Below, piece after piece: positions 5,899 to 7,490 of a DNA stretch of 7,490 nt. The notes under the pieces were generated by a model that was given only the letters and a program-made list of their open reading frames with translations, made no database searches and had not been told where the DNA came from. The number at the start of each line of letters is the position of its first letter. Within the stretch, counting starts at the first letter, position 1. The DNA lies in NCBI GenBank assembly GCA_028713395.1, contig JAQTOJ010000095.1, forward strand, positions 1 to 7,490, written 5' to 3'. Position numbers and translations under genes: made by a program. The stretch comes from Dehalococcoidales bacterium. GTDB lineage: Bacteria > Chloroflexota > Dehalococcoidia > Dehalococcoidales > Fen-1064.

Positions 5899-5902
5899 GC
5901 AA

Positions 5903-5932
5903 CTCCCGGATAGGTTATAATTAACCCGGGAG
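5903..5932 (+). promoter_or_regulatory. rlmN -10 box inside a palindrome that overlaps the Shine-Dalgarno
   Basis: TATAAT (5916-5921) is a perfect -10 hexamer; no good -35 is visible 16-18 nt upstream. It sits in the loop of CTCCCGG (5903-5909) and CCGGGAG (5926-5932), a perfect 7-bp inverted repeat whose right arm contains the rlmN ribosome binding site GGGAG (5928-5932). Initiation from this box would begin near 5928 and lack the left arm. A transcript entering from upstream would fold the site into a stem. Confidence 0.5.
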
Positions 5933-5939
5933 AATAAAC

Positions 5940-7010
5940 TTGACTAAATACATTACCGACCTTAAACCCGGCGAACTCATACAGATCGTCACCTCGTTAC
6001 AGGAACCTGTTTACCGCGCCCGGCAGGTAAGCGCCTGGGTGTATCAAAAATATGCCCGTACCTTTGCGGAAATGACCGACTTACCAGCGTCATTCCGCGA
6101 AAAATTGGCCGCCAAAATAAGCCTGCATTGTCTGGAGCCCGTGAATGAAATCAAAGCCCTGGACGGCACGGTGAAGGTATTACTAAAAACGCCGGAAGGC
6201 AGTACCATCGAATCTGCCCTTATGCTTTATGCTCCCGGCGCCGGCAGACCTCGCACCACTGTGTGCTTGTCTTCACAGGTCGGCTGTGTTATCGGTTGCC
6301 TCTTCTGCGCCACCGGACAGCAGGGCTTCATCCGTAATCTGACGGCCGGGGAAATCGTCGACCAGGTGCTTTACTGGCAGCGTTACGTCAAAGACAACCC
6401 GAACGATAGGGGAGAAGGCGCTGACCATATTACCAACGTCGTTTTCATGGGCATGGGCGAACCCTTCATGAATTATGCGGCGGTCTGGCAGGCGATCGAA
6501 TCCATCAATTCCCCGGAAGAAGTGGGTATCGGCGCCAGGAATATCACCATTTCCACCGCCGGCCTGGTGCCGGAAATTCTCAAGTTATCCCAGGAAAAAT
6601 TACAAGTCGGTTTGGCAATTTCATTGCACGCCCCGGATAATGCCTTGCGTGATAAACTGGTGCCCGTCAACCGCAAGTATCCCCTGGAAAGGTTGATGCA
6701 AGCTTGCCGCGAATACCTGCTCAAGAGCGGCCGCCGCCTGAGTTTCGAGTATATCATGTTGAAAGGTATCAACGATTCGGTGGCGCAAGCAGGTATGCTT
6801 GCAAGATTACTTGCGGGCATGAATTGCCACGTTAACCTGATTCCTGCTAACACCACGGATAAAGGGAAGTACCAGCCTTCGCCCATGCTGGTTGTCCGGG
6901 CTTTTCAGGCGGAATTGGAACGCGGCGGTATCAATTGCACCGTGCGTCAGAGCCGGGGGCAGGATATCAAAGCCGGCTGCGGTCAGCTAAAGAGCCGCTT
7001 TACGCAATAA
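5940..7010 (+). CDS. rlmN: 23S rRNA (adenine(2503)-C(2))-methyltransferase, radical SAM
   Basis: A 356-residue cytoplasmic protein of normal RlmN length. It methylates C2 of A2503 in 23S rRNA, and in some bacteria A37 of tRNA, using two SAM molecules and a [4Fe-4S] cluster. Visible: N-terminal helical RNA-binding region (about 1-75), Glu91 in the STIE segment, cluster motif C116-x3-C120-x2-C123 in SSQVGCVIGCLFCATG, Cys109 seven residues before it, GMGEP (171-175), ISLHAPD (228-233 region) and the C-terminal methyl-carrying Cys347 in AGCGQL. All catalytic cysteines expected from the E. coli enzyme are present. Absence of Cfr-type context and the typical RlmN spacing favour RlmN over Cfr. The start is TTG at 5940 with GGGAG (5928-5932) 7 nt before it; no upstream in-frame alternative fits better. 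The gene ends 15 bp before a bidirectional terminator. Monocistronic. Confidence 0.96.
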   Translation: MTKYITDLKPGELIQIVTSLQEPVYRARQVSAWVYQKYARTFAEMTDLPASFREKLAAKISLHCLEPVNEIKALDGTVKVLLKTPEGSTIESALMLYAPGAGRPRTTVCLSSQVGCVIGCLFCATGQQGFIRNLTAGEIVDQVLYWQRYVKDNPNDRGEGADHITNVVFMGMGEPFMNYAAVWQAIESINSPEEVGIGARNITISTAGLVPEILKLSQEKLQVGLAISLHAPDNALRDKLVPVNRKYPLERLMQACREYLLKSGRRLSFEYIMLKGINDSVAQAGMLARLLAGMNCHVNLIPANTTDKGKYQPSPMLVVRAFQAELERGGINCTVRQSRGQDIKAGCGQLKSRFTQ

Positions 7011-7024
7011 ATCTCTTTCACAAC

Positions 7025-7075
7025 AAATAAAAGACGACCGAAGAGTTATTTACTCCCCGGTCGTCTTTTATTTTT
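7025..7075. terminator. Bidirectional intrinsic terminator shared by rlmN and the small minus-strand gene
   Basis: AAAAGACGACCG (7029-7040) pairs with CGGTCGTCTTTT (7058-7069), and A-T pairs extend the stem to 16 bp (7025-7073). The 17-nt loop can form an inner GAGT/ACTC stem. T-rich tracts follow on both strands. It lies between the convergent rlmN and the 40-residue gene. Confidence 0.92.
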
Positions 7076-7105
7076 AAATACTATATTATCTCTATGGGCA
7101 GAGGA

Positions 7106-7228
7106 CTATTTGCCCAGCGCTGCCTCGTCCTTCTTGCGGATCGAACGGCCGCCGTGTCCGTGCTTGACGCCTTTGTACATATCTTTATAAGTTTTTCTCT
7201 GTTGCGCTTTTTCCTGTTTTCTGCCCAT
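7106..7228 (-). CDS. Small basic protein of 40 residues, unknown family
   Basis: ATG at 7228, TAG at 7106-7108. The protein begins MGRKQEKAQQRKTYKDMY, continues with a Gly/His segment (KGVKHGHGGRSIRKK, 19-33) and ends DEAALGK. It has 13 Lys/Arg and only 4 Asp/Glu, with no Cys, Trp or Phe and no hydrophobic segment, so it is likely cytoplasmic and may bind nucleic acid (inference). A GGGAG Shine-Dalgarno (7235-7239) lies 6 nt before the ATG. A promoter with a perfect -35 is placed at 7298-7327, and the shared terminator follows 31 bp after the stop. These signals together make a real gene likely despite the short length. The start MG-(R/K)-K and the basic composition faintly recall the ribosomal small protein bTHX, but there is no convincing alignment. 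I do not recognise it. Confidence 0.78.
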   Translation of the reverse strand: MGRKQEKAQQRKTYKDMYKGVKHGHGGRSIRKKDEAALGK

Positions 7229-7248
7229 TTATATCTCCCGTTTTTGCG

Positions 7249-7277
7249 TTGTCTGCAATACTATTTCGGTCAGACAA
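7249..7277 (-). promoter_or_regulatory. Leader hairpin upstream of the small basic gene
   Basis: TTGTCTG (7249-7255) is the exact reverse complement of CAGACAA (7271-7277), with a 15-nt loop. It lies within the predicted 5' leader (about 7291 to 7229), ending 9 nt before the ribosome binding site. It could be a regulatory stem. Confidence 0.4.
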
Positions 7278-7297
7278 TAGTGAAGTGTGTTATTTTC

Positions 7298-7327
7298 AAT
7301 ATAAAGTCCTGAGCATACCTTTGTCAA
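7298..7327 (-). promoter_or_regulatory. Sigma70-like promoter for the small basic gene
   Basis: On the minus strand a perfect TTGACA (7322-7327) is followed by an 18-nt spacer and TATATT (7298-7303, one mismatch to TATAAT). Predicted start near 7291, leader about 63 nt. Confidence 0.7.
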
Positions 7328-7413
7328 CCGGCGTCTCAAGGATTCGTGATTTCCCGTCTTTTCTTTGATACCTCGACACACATTTCCCAACACGGAGTTT
7401 GCGGTCGGATATC

Positions 7414-7449
7414 AAAACAAGTCCCGGCGAAAAGGGTCGCCGGGACTTG
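7414..7449 (-). terminator. Strong hairpin, probably terminator of a minus-strand gene beyond the right edge
   Basis: Perfect 13-bp stem CAAGTCCCGGCGA (7418-7430) with TCGCCGGGACTTG (7437-7449), 6-nt loop. On the minus strand it is followed by TTTTGAT, while the plus strand side is ATAACACAA. The polarity therefore fits a gene entering from the right on the minus strand. No coding end can be identified in 7450-7490. The stretch 7328-7413 holds nothing I can support. Confidence 0.7.
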
Positions 7450-7490
7450 ATAACACAATTTATGGGGCACGATGTTTGTTATTAGATCGG

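Larger units (their letters stand above)
5484..5902. other. Gene-free, palindrome-rich intergenic stretch
   Basis: About 420 bp with no supported gene. At least five short palindromes of different families lie between 5553 and 5896 (listed separately). Then 5765-5850 is strongly T/G-biased on the plus strand, with repeated TTATTTG and TTTGTTT words. The 98-codon minus-strand frame crossing 5351-5647 runs through the terminator and two palindromes, so it is not a gene. Confidence 0.6.

Noticed and set aside
7094..7312. 72-codon plus-strand frame after rlmN
   Set aside because: It is the antisense shadow of the small basic gene, with no ribosome binding site or promoter.

Overview
The window (about 50% GC, compact, short intergenic gaps) looks like a chromosomal segment of an anaerobic or sediment-type bacterium. 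The mix of an acyl-CoA dehydrogenase, an EthD-type ferredoxin-fold protein, an SDR oxidoreductase and an acetoacetate-decarboxylase-family protein, with interspersed short palindromes, recalls Chloroflexota (Dehalococcoidia) genomes. That assignment is an impression from gene content, not a demonstrated placement. No phage, transposase, CRISPR array, rRNA or tRNA was seen.

Layout. (1) 1-129: the last 42 codons of an acyl-CoA dehydrogenase (+), followed by a 190-bp spacer with a REP-like palindrome. (2) 321-2170 on the minus strand: a rhodanese-domain lipoprotein followed 17 nt later by a 14-TM DHA2-type MFS exporter, behind a good sigma70-like promoter at 2272-2300. (3) 2429-4160 (+): a protein made of two EthD-like domains in tandem and a classical SDR dehydrogenase, closed by a strong intrinsic terminator at 4181-4216. 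(4) 4217-4468: unexplained non-coding DNA. (5) 4469-5483: a self-contained unit of extended -10 promoter, acetoacetate-decarboxylase-superfamily gene and intrinsic terminator. (6) 5484-5900: a gene-free stretch packed with several different short palindromes. (7) 5940-7010 (+): rlmN, the radical-SAM 23S rRNA A2503 methyltransferase, starting at TTG. (8) 7106-7228 (-): a 40-residue very basic small protein with its own promoter, Shine-Dalgarno sequence and a terminator shared with rlmN. (9) 7229-7490: its leader, then a hairpin that probably terminates a minus-strand gene lying beyond the right edge.

How the genes may work together. The acyl-CoA dehydrogenase, EthD-like protein, SDR and ADC-like protein are all on the plus strand and fit a small-molecule (acyl, keto-acid or polyketide-like) catabolic neighbourhood, but no substrate can be read from sequence. 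The ADC-like protein keeps the Schiff-base lysine but appears to lack the other hallmark residues of true acetoacetate decarboxylase. The rhodanese/MFS pair is a separate envelope-located unit. RlmN is housekeeping. The best candidates for something undescribed are the 40-residue basic protein, the tandem EthD protein with its SDR and ADC-like neighbours, and the palindrome that would cover the rlmN ribosome binding site on read-through transcripts.
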